Shown: piece by piece, positions 8,672-16,726 of the stretch
How the letters are laid out: every line of letters starts with the position of its first letter
How positions within the stretch are numbered: position 1 is the stretch's first letter
Assembly: GCA_963726825.1 (NCBI GenBank)
Contig: CAVSDT010000002.1
Span: 1,240,001-1,304,000, forward strand
Direction: 5' to 3'
Length of the DNA: 64,000 bases
Source of the DNA: DATLGB01 sp963726825
Lineage (GTDB): Bacteria > Actinomycetota > Thermoleophilia > Solirubrobacterales > Solirubrobacteraceae
Translations under genes and position numbers: made by a program
Notes under the pieces: model-generated
The model's database searches: none
What the model saw: the letters and a program-made list of their open reading frames with translations, nothing else
Told to the model about the DNA's origin: nothing

Positions 8672-10219
8672 ATGCGCCGTCTGCTGATCCCCGTCGTGCT
8701 CCTCGTCCTTGGCCTGGCCGCCGTGCTCACCCCGGCGGCCAGGGCCAACGACTCCCAGCTGTCCATCATGATGGACGACGATCACCTGCTCTACCGCGGT
8801 GATCGCGTCCGCGACGACGCGCTGCGGCGGATGCAGGCCCTCGGCGTCGACTACGTCCGCGTCTCCGTCCTGTGGAACGTCGTCGCCCAGGACGCCCGCA
8901 AGGGCAAGAAGCGGGCGCGCAAGTTCCGCGGTGACAAGCCGGGCACCTACCCCGCCGGCAACTGGGATCGCTACGACCGCCTTGTGCGGGCCGCCAACCG
9001 GATCGGGATCCGGCTGTACTTCAACGTCACGGGCCCCGGCCCGCGCTTCGCGATGGGCAAGGCGCCCAAGCGCGCGCGCAAGTTCCGCCGCACGTGGCAG
9101 CCCAAGACGGGCGAGTGGTTCAGGTTCGTCAAGGCCGTCGGCCTGCGCTACTCCGGCTTCTACCGCGACGAGAACGACGCCGGCGCCGTGCTGCCCCGCG
9201 TCGGCTTCTGGTCCGTCTACAACGAGCCCAACCAGCCCGGCTGGCTGACCCCGCAGTGGAAGCACGGCATCGCCTGGTCGCCCGTGATGTACCGCGAGCT
9301 GTGGTACTACGGCCGCGCCGCCCTCGACGCCACCGGCCACAAGGACGACACCGTCCTGATCGGCGAGACCGCGCCGCTGGGCAACGCCAACCGCAACGAC
9401 GGCTCGCCGATCTACCCGAAGCGGTTCGTGCGCGAGTTCCTCTGCCTCGACTCAAAGAACCGGCCCTACAAGGGCGCGGCGGCCAAGAAGCGCCGGTGCG
9501 GGCTCCTCGACGAGATCGGCGACTTCCGCTACTCGGCCTGGGCGCACCACCCGTACACGAAGAAGCTCGCCCCGACGAAGCGCTCCGCCAGCAAGGATGC
9601 CGTCACGATGGCCAACGTCGGCGAGCTCGGCGCGCTGCTGGACATCGCCAAGGCCAAGGGCCGCAGGCTGCCCGCGCAGACCTACACCGCGATGACCGAG
9701 TTCGGCTACGAGACGAACCCGCCGGACAAGTTCAGCGGCGTGTCGCTCGGCAAGCAGGCCGACTACATCACCGAGGGCGACCACCTCGCCTTCCTCGACA
9801 AGCAGGTCGTGGCCAACACGCAGTTCCTCCTGCGCGATGTGCCCGAGATCAAGAAGTACAAGAAGGGCGACAAGCGCCGGTACTTCACCTACCAGTCGGG
9901 GCTGTACTTCACCAACGGCAAGGCCAAGCCCTCGGCGGAGGCCTACCGGTTCCCGTTCCTCGTCACCGACCGGACCGGCTCGGCGACGACGTTCTGGGGT
10001 CAGACGCGCTTCCTGCCGGCCAACACCCCCGTCGGCGTCGTGATCGAGTACAAGGCCCCCGGACAGCCCAACTGGGCCGCAGCCGGCCTGGCCCAGACCA
10101 ACGGCCAGGGCTTCTTCACCGCGACCGTGCCGACCGGCGCGGCGGGGACCTGGCGGGCGAAGTTCTTCGAGTCGGTCTCCGGCACGACGGTGCTGTCGCG
10201 CGAGATCCCGGTCTCGTAG
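8672..10219 (+). CDS. Secreted glycoside hydrolase-like protein (TIM-barrel type)
   Basis: About 515 residues beginning with a signal peptide (MRRLLIPVVLLVLGLAAVL, cleavage near AARAN). The start at 8672 directly follows GTGGGGGTC; a GTG at 8663 would add three residues. The body looks like a GH5/GH39-type TIM barrel: DYVRVSVLWNVVAQ, WDRYDRLVRAANRIGIRLYF, and WSVYNEPNQPGW with the Asn-Glu-Pro that often carries the acid/base glutamate. A second candidate acid is the Glu in AMTEFGYET. A C-terminal beta-sandwich-like segment (TRFLPANTPVGVVIEYK) may bind the wall or substrate. The substrate is not predictable. Confidence 0.75.
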   Translation: MRRLLIPVVLLVLGLAAVLTPAARANDSQLSIMMDDDHLLYRGDRVRDDALRRMQALGVDYVRVSVLWNVVAQDARKGKKRARKFRGDKPGTYPAGNWDRYDRLVRAANRIGIRLYFNVTGPGPRFAMGKAPKRARKFRRTWQPKTGEWFRFVKAVGLRYSGFYRDENDAGAVLPRVGFWSVYNEPNQPGWLTPQWKHGIAWSPVMYRELWYYGRAALDATGHKDDTVLIGETAPLGNANRNDGSPIYPKRFVREFLCLDSKNRPYKGAAAKKRRCGLLDEIGDFRYSAWAHHPYTKKLAPTKRSASKDAVTMANVGELGALLDIAKAKGRRLPAQTYTAMTEFGYETNPPDKFSGVSLGKQADYITEGDHLAFLDKQVVANTQFLLRDVPEIKKYKKGDKRRYFTYQSGLYFTNGKAKPSAEAYRFPFLVTDRTGSATTFWGQTRFLPANTPVGVVIEYKAPGQPNWAAAGLAQTNGQGFFTATVPTGAAGTWRAKFFESVSGTTVLSREIPVS

Positions 10220-10222
10220 GGC

Positions 10223-10804
10223 TCAGCGGGGAGCGAGCGTGCCGTCGGCGCCGACCGTCGCGTTGGCGGCGGCGGCTCCCCGCGGCGCGCGATAGCGGCG
10301 GGCGGCGGGATAGCCGCTGACGTCGAGGAAGCCTGCGCGGCCCTCGACGCCGTCGACCCAGACGCGGGTCGTGCCCGCTCCCGGGGCGGTGACGGAGACC
10401 GCGCAGGGGCGGCCGCGCAGGAGCGTGCCGGGAAGCGCGTCGACGCGCGCGACCCGCACCCGGGTCCCGGCGCCCAGCTTCGCCCCGGCGCGAGCGGCGT
10501 CGTTGGCGGGCCCGTTCCAGCTGCGCAGGCAGTCGGCGGGCGCCACGGACGCGACCGGCGCGGCGGCGGCGACCCGGGCCGGGGGCCTGCCGAGCTCGTC
10601 GGCGACGGTGACGCCGCCGGCGACGAGCGCGAGGACGCCGAGCGCGCCCGCGCCCAGCTTGCCCCGGCGCGCGACCCGGTCGAGCCGGGCGGCAGCCGGC
10701 GGGGCGACGGGCGCCGGCGGCGGGGCGGCGGGCGGCGCCTCGGGCGCAAGCCGCAGGACCGGTGCCCGGGAGGGCAGGACGTCGCGGCGGACGGGCTCGG
10801 CCAT
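10223..10804 (-). CDS. Hypothetical single-pass membrane protein
   Basis: 193 residues of unknown function. The N-terminal 45 residues are Pro/Ala-rich (PEAPPAAPPPAPVAPPAAA). They are followed by one hydrophobic segment near residues 48-68 (GAGALGVLALVAGG) and a C-terminal domain with two Cys (ADCLRSWNG; RGRPCAVSV). That places the C-terminal domain outside the membrane, where a disulfide is possible. It converges on the glycosidase gene with 3 nt between the stops and is divergent from the aminotransferase gene. I recognise no family. Confidence 0.65.
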   Translation of the reverse strand: MAEPVRRDVLPSRAPVLRLAPEAPPAAPPPAPVAPPAAARLDRVARRGKLGAGALGVLALVAGGVTVADELGRPPARVAAAAPVASVAPADCLRSWNGPANDAARAGAKLGAGTRVRVARVDALPGTLLRGRPCAVSVTAPGAGTTRVWVDGVEGRAGFLDVSGYPAARRYRAPRGAAAANATVGADGTLAPR

Positions 10805-10827
10805 GGGAACTGGATCGGCGTGCCATG

Positions 10828-10845
10828 GCGGGACTTGAGTCCCGC
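10828..10845. promoter_or_regulatory. Perfect dyad in the divergent intergenic region (candidate operator)
   Basis: GCGGGACT, a TG spacer, then AGTCCCGC form a perfect 8-bp dyad. It lies between the start of the leftward hypothetical gene (10804) and the aminotransferase start (10870). Position and symmetry suit a repressor site for the catabolic operon that starts here, but no regulator gene is adjacent. It could also act as an RNA hairpin in the leader. Confidence 0.45.
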
Positions 10846-10869
10846 GGTCCGCGTGACCATGATCTCCTG

Positions 10870-12234
10870 ATGTCGATCGCCTTGCCCCCGCCGGACCAGC
10901 AGGCCCGCGAGCACCTCCTGCTCCACTTCGCGCGCAACGGGGCCCCCGCCCCCGTCCTCGTGCTCGAGCGCGGCGAGGGCTCGCACGTCTTCGACACCGA
11001 CGGCAACGCCTACATCGACGGCCTGTCGGCCCTGTTCTGCTGCCAGCTCGGTCACGCCTACGGGGAGGAGATGGCGCAGGCCGCCGCCACGCAGCTGCAG
11101 ACGATGAGCTTCGCCACCGTCTGGGGCTCCGCGCACCCGACCGCCATCGAGCTCGCCGCCCGCCTCGCGGAGCTGATGCCCGGCGACCTGGACCGCGTCT
11201 TCTTCACCAACGGCGGCTCGGAGTCCGTCGAGGCCGCCTGGAAGCTCGCCCGCCAGTTCCACGTGCTCAACGGCCAGCCCGAGCGCACGAAGGTGATCGC
11301 GCGCGACGTCGCCTACCACGGCGTCACGCTCGGCGCCATGGCGATCAGCGGCGTGCAGCGCTACGCCGCCCCGTTCGGCAAGCCCGCGCTCGACGTCTTC
11401 CACGTCTCCAACACGAACGCGTTCCGCACGCCCGAGCAGGACGACCCCGCGGCGCTGTGCGCGCGCCTGCTCGGCGAGATCGAGGACGTGATCGCTCGCG
11501 AGGGCGGCGAGACGATCGGGATGCTGATCGCCGAGCCCGTCCAGAACGCGGGCGGCTGCCTGACGCCGCCGCCGGGCTACTGGCAGGGCCTGCGCGACAT
11601 CTGCGACCGCGAGGGCATCCTGCTCGTCTCCGACGAGGTCATCTGCGGCTTCGGCCGCCTCGGCCACTGGCTCGGCGTCGAGCGCGAGGGCGTCGTGCCC
11701 GACATGGCCACCACCGCCAAGGGGATCACCTCGGCCTACGCGCCGATGGGCGCCGTGCTCGTCGGCGACAAGGTCGCGGACGCGTTCAGCGCCGACGCCA
11801 CCCGGACCCTGCTGCACGGCATCACCTTCGCCGGACACCCGCTGTGTGCCGCGATCGCGCTCAAGAACCTCGAGATCTTCGAGCGCGAGGACGTCCTCGG
11901 GCACGTCCGGGCGACCGAGCCGCACCTCCAGCGGCGCCTGGAGGCGCTGAAGGACCTCCCGATCGTCGGCGACGTCCGCGGGGCCGGGTTCTTCTGGGCG
12001 CTCGAGCTCGTCAAGGGCGACGACGGGCGCCTCGACGCCGACGAGCGGGAGCGGCTGCTGCGCGGCTACCTGCCCGGGCGGCTGATGGAGGCCGGCGTCA
12101 TCACCCGCGCCGACGACCGCGGCGAGGCGGTGCTGCATCTCGCCCCGCCGCTCGTCGCCGACGCCGCCACGCTCGACACGCTCGTGGACCGGGTCGGCGA
12201 GGTCCTCACGGACGCCGCCGGGGTCCTCGCGTGA
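10870..12234 (+). CDS. Class III aminotransferase (beta-alanine/omega-amino acid type)
   Basis: 454-residue PLP-dependent enzyme. Features are FDTDGNAYIDGLSALFCCQL, the PLP-phosphate region FTNGGSESVEAAWKLARQ, the acidic SDEVICGFGRLG and the Schiff-base lysine in TTAKGITSAYAPMGAVLV. The start at 10870 is the first ATG that leads straight into the conserved fold. Class III enzymes next to a dihydropyrimidinase usually move the amino group of beta-alanine to pyruvate or 2-oxoglutarate, giving malonate semialdehyde. That assignment is inferred from context; the family is secure. Its stop overlaps the next start (GTGA). Confidence 0.88.
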   Translation: MSIALPPPDQQAREHLLLHFARNGAPAPVLVLERGEGSHVFDTDGNAYIDGLSALFCCQLGHAYGEEMAQAAATQLQTMSFATVWGSAHPTAIELAARLAELMPGDLDRVFFTNGGSESVEAAWKLARQFHVLNGQPERTKVIARDVAYHGVTLGAMAISGVQRYAAPFGKPALDVFHVSNTNAFRTPEQDDPAALCARLLGEIEDVIAREGGETIGMLIAEPVQNAGGCLTPPPGYWQGLRDICDREGILLVSDEVICGFGRLGHWLGVEREGVVPDMATTAKGITSAYAPMGAVLVGDKVADAFSADATRTLLHGITFAGHPLCAAIALKNLEIFEREDVLGHVRATEPHLQRRLEALKDLPIVGDVRGAGFFWALELVKGDDGRLDADERERLLRGYLPGRLMEAGVITRADDRGEAVLHLAPPLVADAATLDTLVDRVGEVLTDAAGVLA

Positions 12235-13628
12235 GCAGCGGCCGCAAGCTGATCCAGGGCGGGACGGTCGTCGCGGCCGACGGCGCCTGCAAGGCCGACG
12301 TGCTGATCACGGGCGACACGATCACCGCCGTCGGCGTCGTCGGCCCGGCCGAGGACGCCGAGCGCGTCGACGCCAGCGGCTGTCTCCTGCTTCCGGGCCT
12401 CGTCGACAACCACACCCATCTCTCCATGCCGTTCATGGGCATGATGAGCTCCGACGACTACGACACGGGCACGCGGGCCGCCGCGGCGGGCGGCGTGACG
12501 TGCATCGTGGACTTCTCGATCCAGCGCGAGCCCGACGGCCTGCTCTCGGCCCTGGACGAGTGGCAGGCCCGTGCGGAGGGCGCCGCCCACGTCGACTACG
12601 GCTTCCACATGGCGATCACGAACGCCAACGACGCCACGCTGGACGACATGGCCGCGGTGGTCGAGCGCGGCGTCGCGTCCTTCAAGCTCTTCATGGCCTA
12701 CAAGGGCGAGCTGATGACGCGCGACGACGCGCTGCTGGCCTCGATGGAGCGCGCCCGCGACCTCGACGCGCTCACGATGGTCCACGCCGAGAACGGCGAC
12801 GTCATCGACCTCCTGGTCAAGCGCGCGCTGGCGGCCGGCAACACGAGCGCCATCCATCACGCGCTCACCCGTCCGGAGTTCGTCGAGGCCGAGGCGACGG
12901 CCCGCGCCGCCGCGCTCGCCGAGCACGCGGGCGCAGACCTGTTCGTCGTCCACGTCACCTGCGCGGCGGCCGCCGCGGCGATCGAGGACGCCAAGCGCCG
13001 CGGCGCCCCGGTCACGGCCGAGACGTGCACGCAGTACCTCGTCAACACGATCGCGGACCTCGAGCGGCCGGGCGTCGAGGGCTGCCGCTACGTCTGCTCG
13101 CCCCCCCTGCGCGACGAACGCAACGCGCCGCTGCTCTGGGACTACGTCCGCCGCGGCGTGCTCGACGTCGTCTCCACCGACCACTGCCCGTTCACGGACG
13201 AGCAGAAGTCGCGCGGCCTCGAGGACTTCTCCCTCGTCCCCAACGGCCTGCCGGTGATCCAGCACCGCCTCGCGAAGCTCTGGGACGAGGGCGTGCTGGC
13301 GGGCCACATCACCCCGAGCGAGCTCGTCGACCGCACCTCCACCACCCCCGCCCGCCGCTTCGGGTTGCCCACGAAGGGCGCGATCGCCCCGGGCAAGGAC
13401 GCTGACATCGTCGTCTTCGACCCCGCCGCCCCGCGCGCCTACGGCGTCGCCAACTCGTTCATGGCCGTCGACTACGACCTCTACGAGGGCGAGACCGCGA
13501 CGGCCTCCGTACGCCAGACCTACTGCCGCGGGACGCTCGTCTACGACGGCGGGGAGATCCGCACGGCGCCCGGGCACGGCCGGTACGTCGCACGCAGCCG
13601 CGCTGCCGCCCTCGCGGTGCCGGCATGA
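12231..13628 (+). CDS. hydA: Dihydropyrimidinase / D-hydantoinase
   Basis: Cyclic amidohydrolase opening dihydrouracil, dihydrothymine or hydantoins to N-carbamoyl amino acids. It has 465 residues from a GTG overlapping the aminotransferase stop. The binuclear metal site is complete: His61 and His63 (VDNHTHLSMP), the lysine to be carbamylated in ASFKLFMAYKGEL, His in TMVHAENGD, His in FVVHVTCA, and Asp in VVSTDHCPF. The substrate-loop Tyr lies in FMAYKG. Product chirality and true substrate cannot be read from sequence. Overlaps on both sides show tight translational coupling with the aminotransferase and amidohydrolase. Confidence 0.92.
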   Translation: MSSGRKLIQGGTVVAADGACKADVLITGDTITAVGVVGPAEDAERVDASGCLLLPGLVDNHTHLSMPFMGMMSSDDYDTGTRAAAAGGVTCIVDFSIQREPDGLLSALDEWQARAEGAAHVDYGFHMAITNANDATLDDMAAVVERGVASFKLFMAYKGELMTRDDALLASMERARDLDALTMVHAENGDVIDLLVKRALAAGNTSAIHHALTRPEFVEAEATARAAALAEHAGADLFVVHVTCAAAAAAIEDAKRRGAPVTAETCTQYLVNTIADLERPGVEGCRYVCSPPLRDERNAPLLWDYVRRGVLDVVSTDHCPFTDEQKSRGLEDFSLVPNGLPVIQHRLAKLWDEGVLAGHITPSELVDRTSTTPARRFGLPTKGAIAPGKDADIVVFDPAAPRAYGVANSFMAVDYDLYEGETATASVRQTYCRGTLVYDGGEIRTAPGHGRYVARSRAAALAVPA

Positions 13629-14890
13629 AGCTCATCGTCGACGCGGCGCGCGTGATCGCCGACCTCGAGACGCTCGCCGACGCCTCGGGCGGCAAGTTCG
13701 CCGGCGCCAAGCGCCTGGCGTGGACGGCGGACTGGCAGGCCGCCCGGGCATGGCTGCGCGAGCAGCTGGACACGCTGCCGGTGACCGTCGAGGAGGACGT
13801 GGCCGGGAACCTGTGGGCGACCCTCGAGGCGGCCGAAGGCGCACCGGAGGGGTTCGTGATCGTCGGCTCGCATCTGGACGCGGTGCCGTCCGGCGGCTGG
13901 CTCGACGGGGCGCTCGGCGTGATGGCCGCCCTGGGCGTCCTGCGCGCGGCGGCAGACGCGGCAGCGCCGCCCCCGGTGCAGATCAGGCTCGTCGACTGGG
14001 CCGACGAGGAGGGCGCGCGCTTCGGCCGCTCGCTGCTGGCCTCGAGCGCCGTCGCCGGGACGCTGGATCCCGACGCCGTCCGCGACCTCACCGACGCCGA
14101 CGGCACGCGCCTGCAGGACGCGCTGGCCGAGTGCGGCGTCGACCTCGACGCGGCCGCCCGGAACGCCGGAGCCGCCCTCGAGGGCGCCCTGGCCTACCTC
14201 GAGCTCCACGTCGAGCAGGGCCCGGTGCTCAAGGACAGCGGCCGCCTCGCCTCCGTCGTCTCGGGGACGTTCGGCGACGAGCGGTTCCTGATCGACTTCC
14301 GCGGCCAGTCCGCCCACGCGGGCTCGACGCCGATGGCGCTGCGCCGCGACACGCTCGCGGCCGCCGCCACCGCGGCGCTCGAGATCCGCGAGGTCGGGAT
14401 CCGCCACGGCGGCGTCACGACGGTCGGGTCGATCGTGTCCGAGCCGGGCGTGATCACCGCGATCGCGGGCGCGAGCCGGATGATGCTCGACCTGCGCCAC
14501 CTCGAGGCCGACAGCCTCGCCGCGATGCTCGCCGAGTGCCTGCAGGCGTGCGCGGACGCGGCCGCCAGGTTCGACTGCGAGGTCGACTCCACCCGCATCT
14601 TCGGCGCGACGCCGACCCCGTTCCATCCCGAGCTGGTCGCCGCCGCCCGCCAGGCCGTCGCCGACGCCGGCGGCGCGGACGGCGACCCGATCCCGTCCGG
14701 CCCGCTCCACGACGCGACGGAGATCGGCCGGCTGGTCCCGACGGTGATGCTGTTCGCGCAGTCGGACCCGCCGATCTCGCACACGGAGATCGAGGACTCG
14801 CCGCGGGCGGCGCTCGAGGTCGCGATCGAGGCCTACGGCCGCACGGTGGGTGAAGCGCTCGACCTCGCCGCCCGCGGGGCGCTGGGCTAG
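13625..14890 (+). CDS. Zn-dependent M20-family amidohydrolase (N-carbamoyl-beta-alanine / N-carbamoyl amino acid hydrolase)
   Basis: 421 residues; ATGA overlap with hydA fixes the start. The two-metal site of the hydantoinase/carbamoylase family is visible as VGSHLDAVPSGGWLDGALGV (His, Asp), DWADEEGARFGRS (Glu-Glu), ELHVEQGPVLKD (His) and the C-terminal ISHTEIEDSP (His). The dimerisation segment FRGQSAHAGSTPMALR is also typical. It would remove the carbamoyl group from the hydA product, releasing CO2, ammonia and beta-alanine or another amino acid. Allantoate amidohydrolase is a close relative; the hydA neighbour argues for a carbamoyl substrate. Confidence 0.9.
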   Translation: MKLIVDAARVIADLETLADASGGKFAGAKRLAWTADWQAARAWLREQLDTLPVTVEEDVAGNLWATLEAAEGAPEGFVIVGSHLDAVPSGGWLDGALGVMAALGVLRAAADAAAPPPVQIRLVDWADEEGARFGRSLLASSAVAGTLDPDAVRDLTDADGTRLQDALAECGVDLDAAARNAGAALEGALAYLELHVEQGPVLKDSGRLASVVSGTFGDERFLIDFRGQSAHAGSTPMALRRDTLAAAATAALEIREVGIRHGGVTTVGSIVSEPGVITAIAGASRMMLDLRHLEADSLAAMLAECLQACADAAARFDCEVDSTRIFGATPTPFHPELVAAARQAVADAGGADGDPIPSGPLHDATEIGRLVPTVMLFAQSDPPISHTEIEDSPRAALEVAIEAYGRTVGEALDLAARGALG

Positions 14891-15910
14891 ATGGACTTCG
14901 GCGTCGTCCTCCAGAACGACCCGCCGGCCCAACGGGTCATCGACCTCGCCAAGCGGGCGGAGAGCTACGGGTTCAGCCACGCGTGGACGTTCGACTCGCA
15001 CCTGCTGTGGGAGGAGCCCTACGTCGTCTACTCGCGCGTCCTCGCCGAGACCCACGAGCTGATCGTCGGGCCGATGGTCACGAACCCGGCGACGCGCGAC
15101 TGGACCGTGACCGCGTCGACGTTCGCGACGCTCAACGAGATGTACGGCAACCGGACGATCTGCGGGATCGGCCGCGGCGACTCGGCGGTGCGCGTGATCA
15201 ACGGCAAGCCCGTCCGGATCGCGGACATGCGGGCCGCGATCGAGGTCATCCGCGGCCTCGCCAACGGGAGGACCGTCGAGTACAAGGGCGCCGAGCTGCG
15301 CCTGCGCTGGAACCCCGACAGCCGCCTGCCGATCTGGGTCGCCGCCTACGGCCCGAAGATGCTCGCCCTCGCCGGGGAGATCGGCGACGGCTTCATCCTC
15401 CAGCTCGCCGACCCGCAGGTGACGGCGTGGTCGGTGGCGGCCGTCCGGGACGCCGCGGCCGCGGCGGGCCGCGACCCCGACGACGTGACGATCTGCGTCG
15501 CCGCCCCGGCCTACGTCACCGACGGCAGCGAGGCCCACAGGGCCCACGCGCTGGACCAGTGCCGCTGGTTCGGCGGCATGGTCGGCAACCACGTCGCCGA
15601 CATCGTCGCCCGCTACGGCGGTGACGGCGCCGGCGTGCCGACGGCCCTGAGCGACTACATCGCCGGTCGCGAGGGCTACGACTACCAGTCCCACGGCAAG
15701 GCCGGCAACGCCCACACGGACTTCGTCCCGGACGAGATCGTCGATCGCTTCTGCCTCATCGGCCCACCGCCGCAGCTCGTGCAGCGCCTCGAGGAGCTCG
15801 CTGCTCTCGGCGTCGACCAGTTCGCGCTCTACCTCCAGCACGACGCGAAGGACGCAACCCTCGCCGCGTTCGGCGAGCAGGTCATCCCGGCCGTAGCGTC
15901 CAGGGGATGA
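14891..15910 (+). CDS. Luciferase-like (LLM class) F420-dependent oxidoreductase, CPS_4043-like
   Basis: 339 residues, starting at the base after the amidohydrolase stop. It has the TIM-barrel pattern of LLM flavin/F420 enzymes: MDFGVVLQNDPPAQR, FSHAWTFDSHLLW, VTNPATRDWTVTASTFATL, CGIGRGDSAVRV and WVAAYGPKMLALAGEIGDG. It lies in the middle of a pyrimidine/hydantoin cluster that lacks a recognisable dihydropyrimidine dehydrogenase. It is therefore a candidate for the missing redox step on the pyrimidine ring, or for a RutA-like ring-opening oxygenase. The cofactor call (F420 rather than FMN) follows the subfamily and is not certain. Confidence 0.82.
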   Translation: MDFGVVLQNDPPAQRVIDLAKRAESYGFSHAWTFDSHLLWEEPYVVYSRVLAETHELIVGPMVTNPATRDWTVTASTFATLNEMYGNRTICGIGRGDSAVRVINGKPVRIADMRAAIEVIRGLANGRTVEYKGAELRLRWNPDSRLPIWVAAYGPKMLALAGEIGDGFILQLADPQVTAWSVAAVRDAAAAAGRDPDDVTICVAAPAYVTDGSEAHRAHALDQCRWFGGMVGNHVADIVARYGGDGAGVPTALSDYIAGREGYDYQSHGKAGNAHTDFVPDEIVDRFCLIGPPPQLVQRLEELAALGVDQFALYLQHDAKDATLAAFGEQVIPAVASRG

Positions 15911-16674
15911 CCGACTCAGTCCTCTCCGGCACCGTCGCCCTCGTCACCGGGGCCTCCAGCGGCATCGGCCGCGCCACCGCCCGCGACCTCGCCGCCCGCG
16001 GCGCGGCCGTCGCGCTCGTCGCCCGCCGCGCCGATCGCCTCGAAGCGCTCGCGGCCGAGCTGCGCGACGCCGGCGCGACCGCCCTCGCGATCGAGGCCGA
16101 CGTCACCGACCGCGCCGCGGCCGAGGCCGCCGTGCAGCGCACGGTCGACGAGCTCGGCCGCCTCGACACCGTGATCAACAACGCCGGCGTGATGCTGCTC
16201 GGCCCGATCGCCGACGCGCCGGTGCAGGAGTGGGACACGATGGTGTCCGTCAACCTGCTCGGGCTGCTCTACGTCGCGAAGGCCGCCCTCCCCCACCTGC
16301 TCGCGGCCGCCGAGGACGGACCGCGTCGCGTCGCCGACCTCGTCAACGTCTCCTCCGTCGCGGGCCGGGTCCCGCGACTGGGCAGCGGCGTCTACAACGC
16401 GACCAAGCACGCCGTCGGCGCGTTCAGCGAGTCCCTGCGCCAGGAGGTCACCCAGCGCCACGTCCGCGTCTCGCTGATCGAGCCGGGCGCGGTCGAGACC
16501 GAGCTGGCCTCCCACAACCGCGAGGAGGTCCAGGAGGGCATGCGCAAGCGCTTCGAGGGCATGGAGCGCCTGCAGGACGCAGACATCTCGGACGCCATCG
16601 GCTTCGTCGTGACGCGTCCGCGGCACGTGGCGATCAACGAGGTCCTGGTGCGCCCGACGGAGCAGCAGCAGTAG
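15907..16674 (+). CDS. YdfG-like short-chain dehydrogenase/reductase
   Basis: 255 residues; its ATGA start overlaps the previous stop. It is a classical SDR: TGASSGIGRATARDLAARGA for NADP binding, NNAGVM, the active-site Ser in VNVSSVAGRV, and Tyr/Lys in YNATKHAVGAFSES. The tail HVAINEVLVRPTEQQ matches the YdfG group, which reduces malonate semialdehyde to 3-hydroxypropionate and oxidises other 3-hydroxy acids. That activity would dispose of the product of the beta-alanine aminotransferase three genes upstream, so the five genes form a complete route. The substrate is inferred from context. Confidence 0.85.
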   Translation: MTDSVLSGTVALVTGASSGIGRATARDLAARGAAVALVARRADRLEALAAELRDAGATALAIEADVTDRAAAEAAVQRTVDELGRLDTVINNAGVMLLGPIADAPVQEWDTMVSVNLLGLLYVAKAALPHLLAAAEDGPRRVADLVNVSSVAGRVPRLGSGVYNATKHAVGAFSESLRQEVTQRHVRVSLIEPGAVETELASHNREEVQEGMRKRFEGMERLQDADISDAIGFVVTRPRHVAINEVLVRPTEQQQ

Positions 16675-16726
16675 CCGTCCGCTGACCTGGCGGGATTCTT
16701 CATCGATAGTCGGGTACAACTCCCGC

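Noticed and set aside
13541..15841. 766-codon open frame on the minus strand
   Set aside because: Antisense to the amidohydrolase and LLM oxidoreductase genes, which have clear family motifs and coupled starts.
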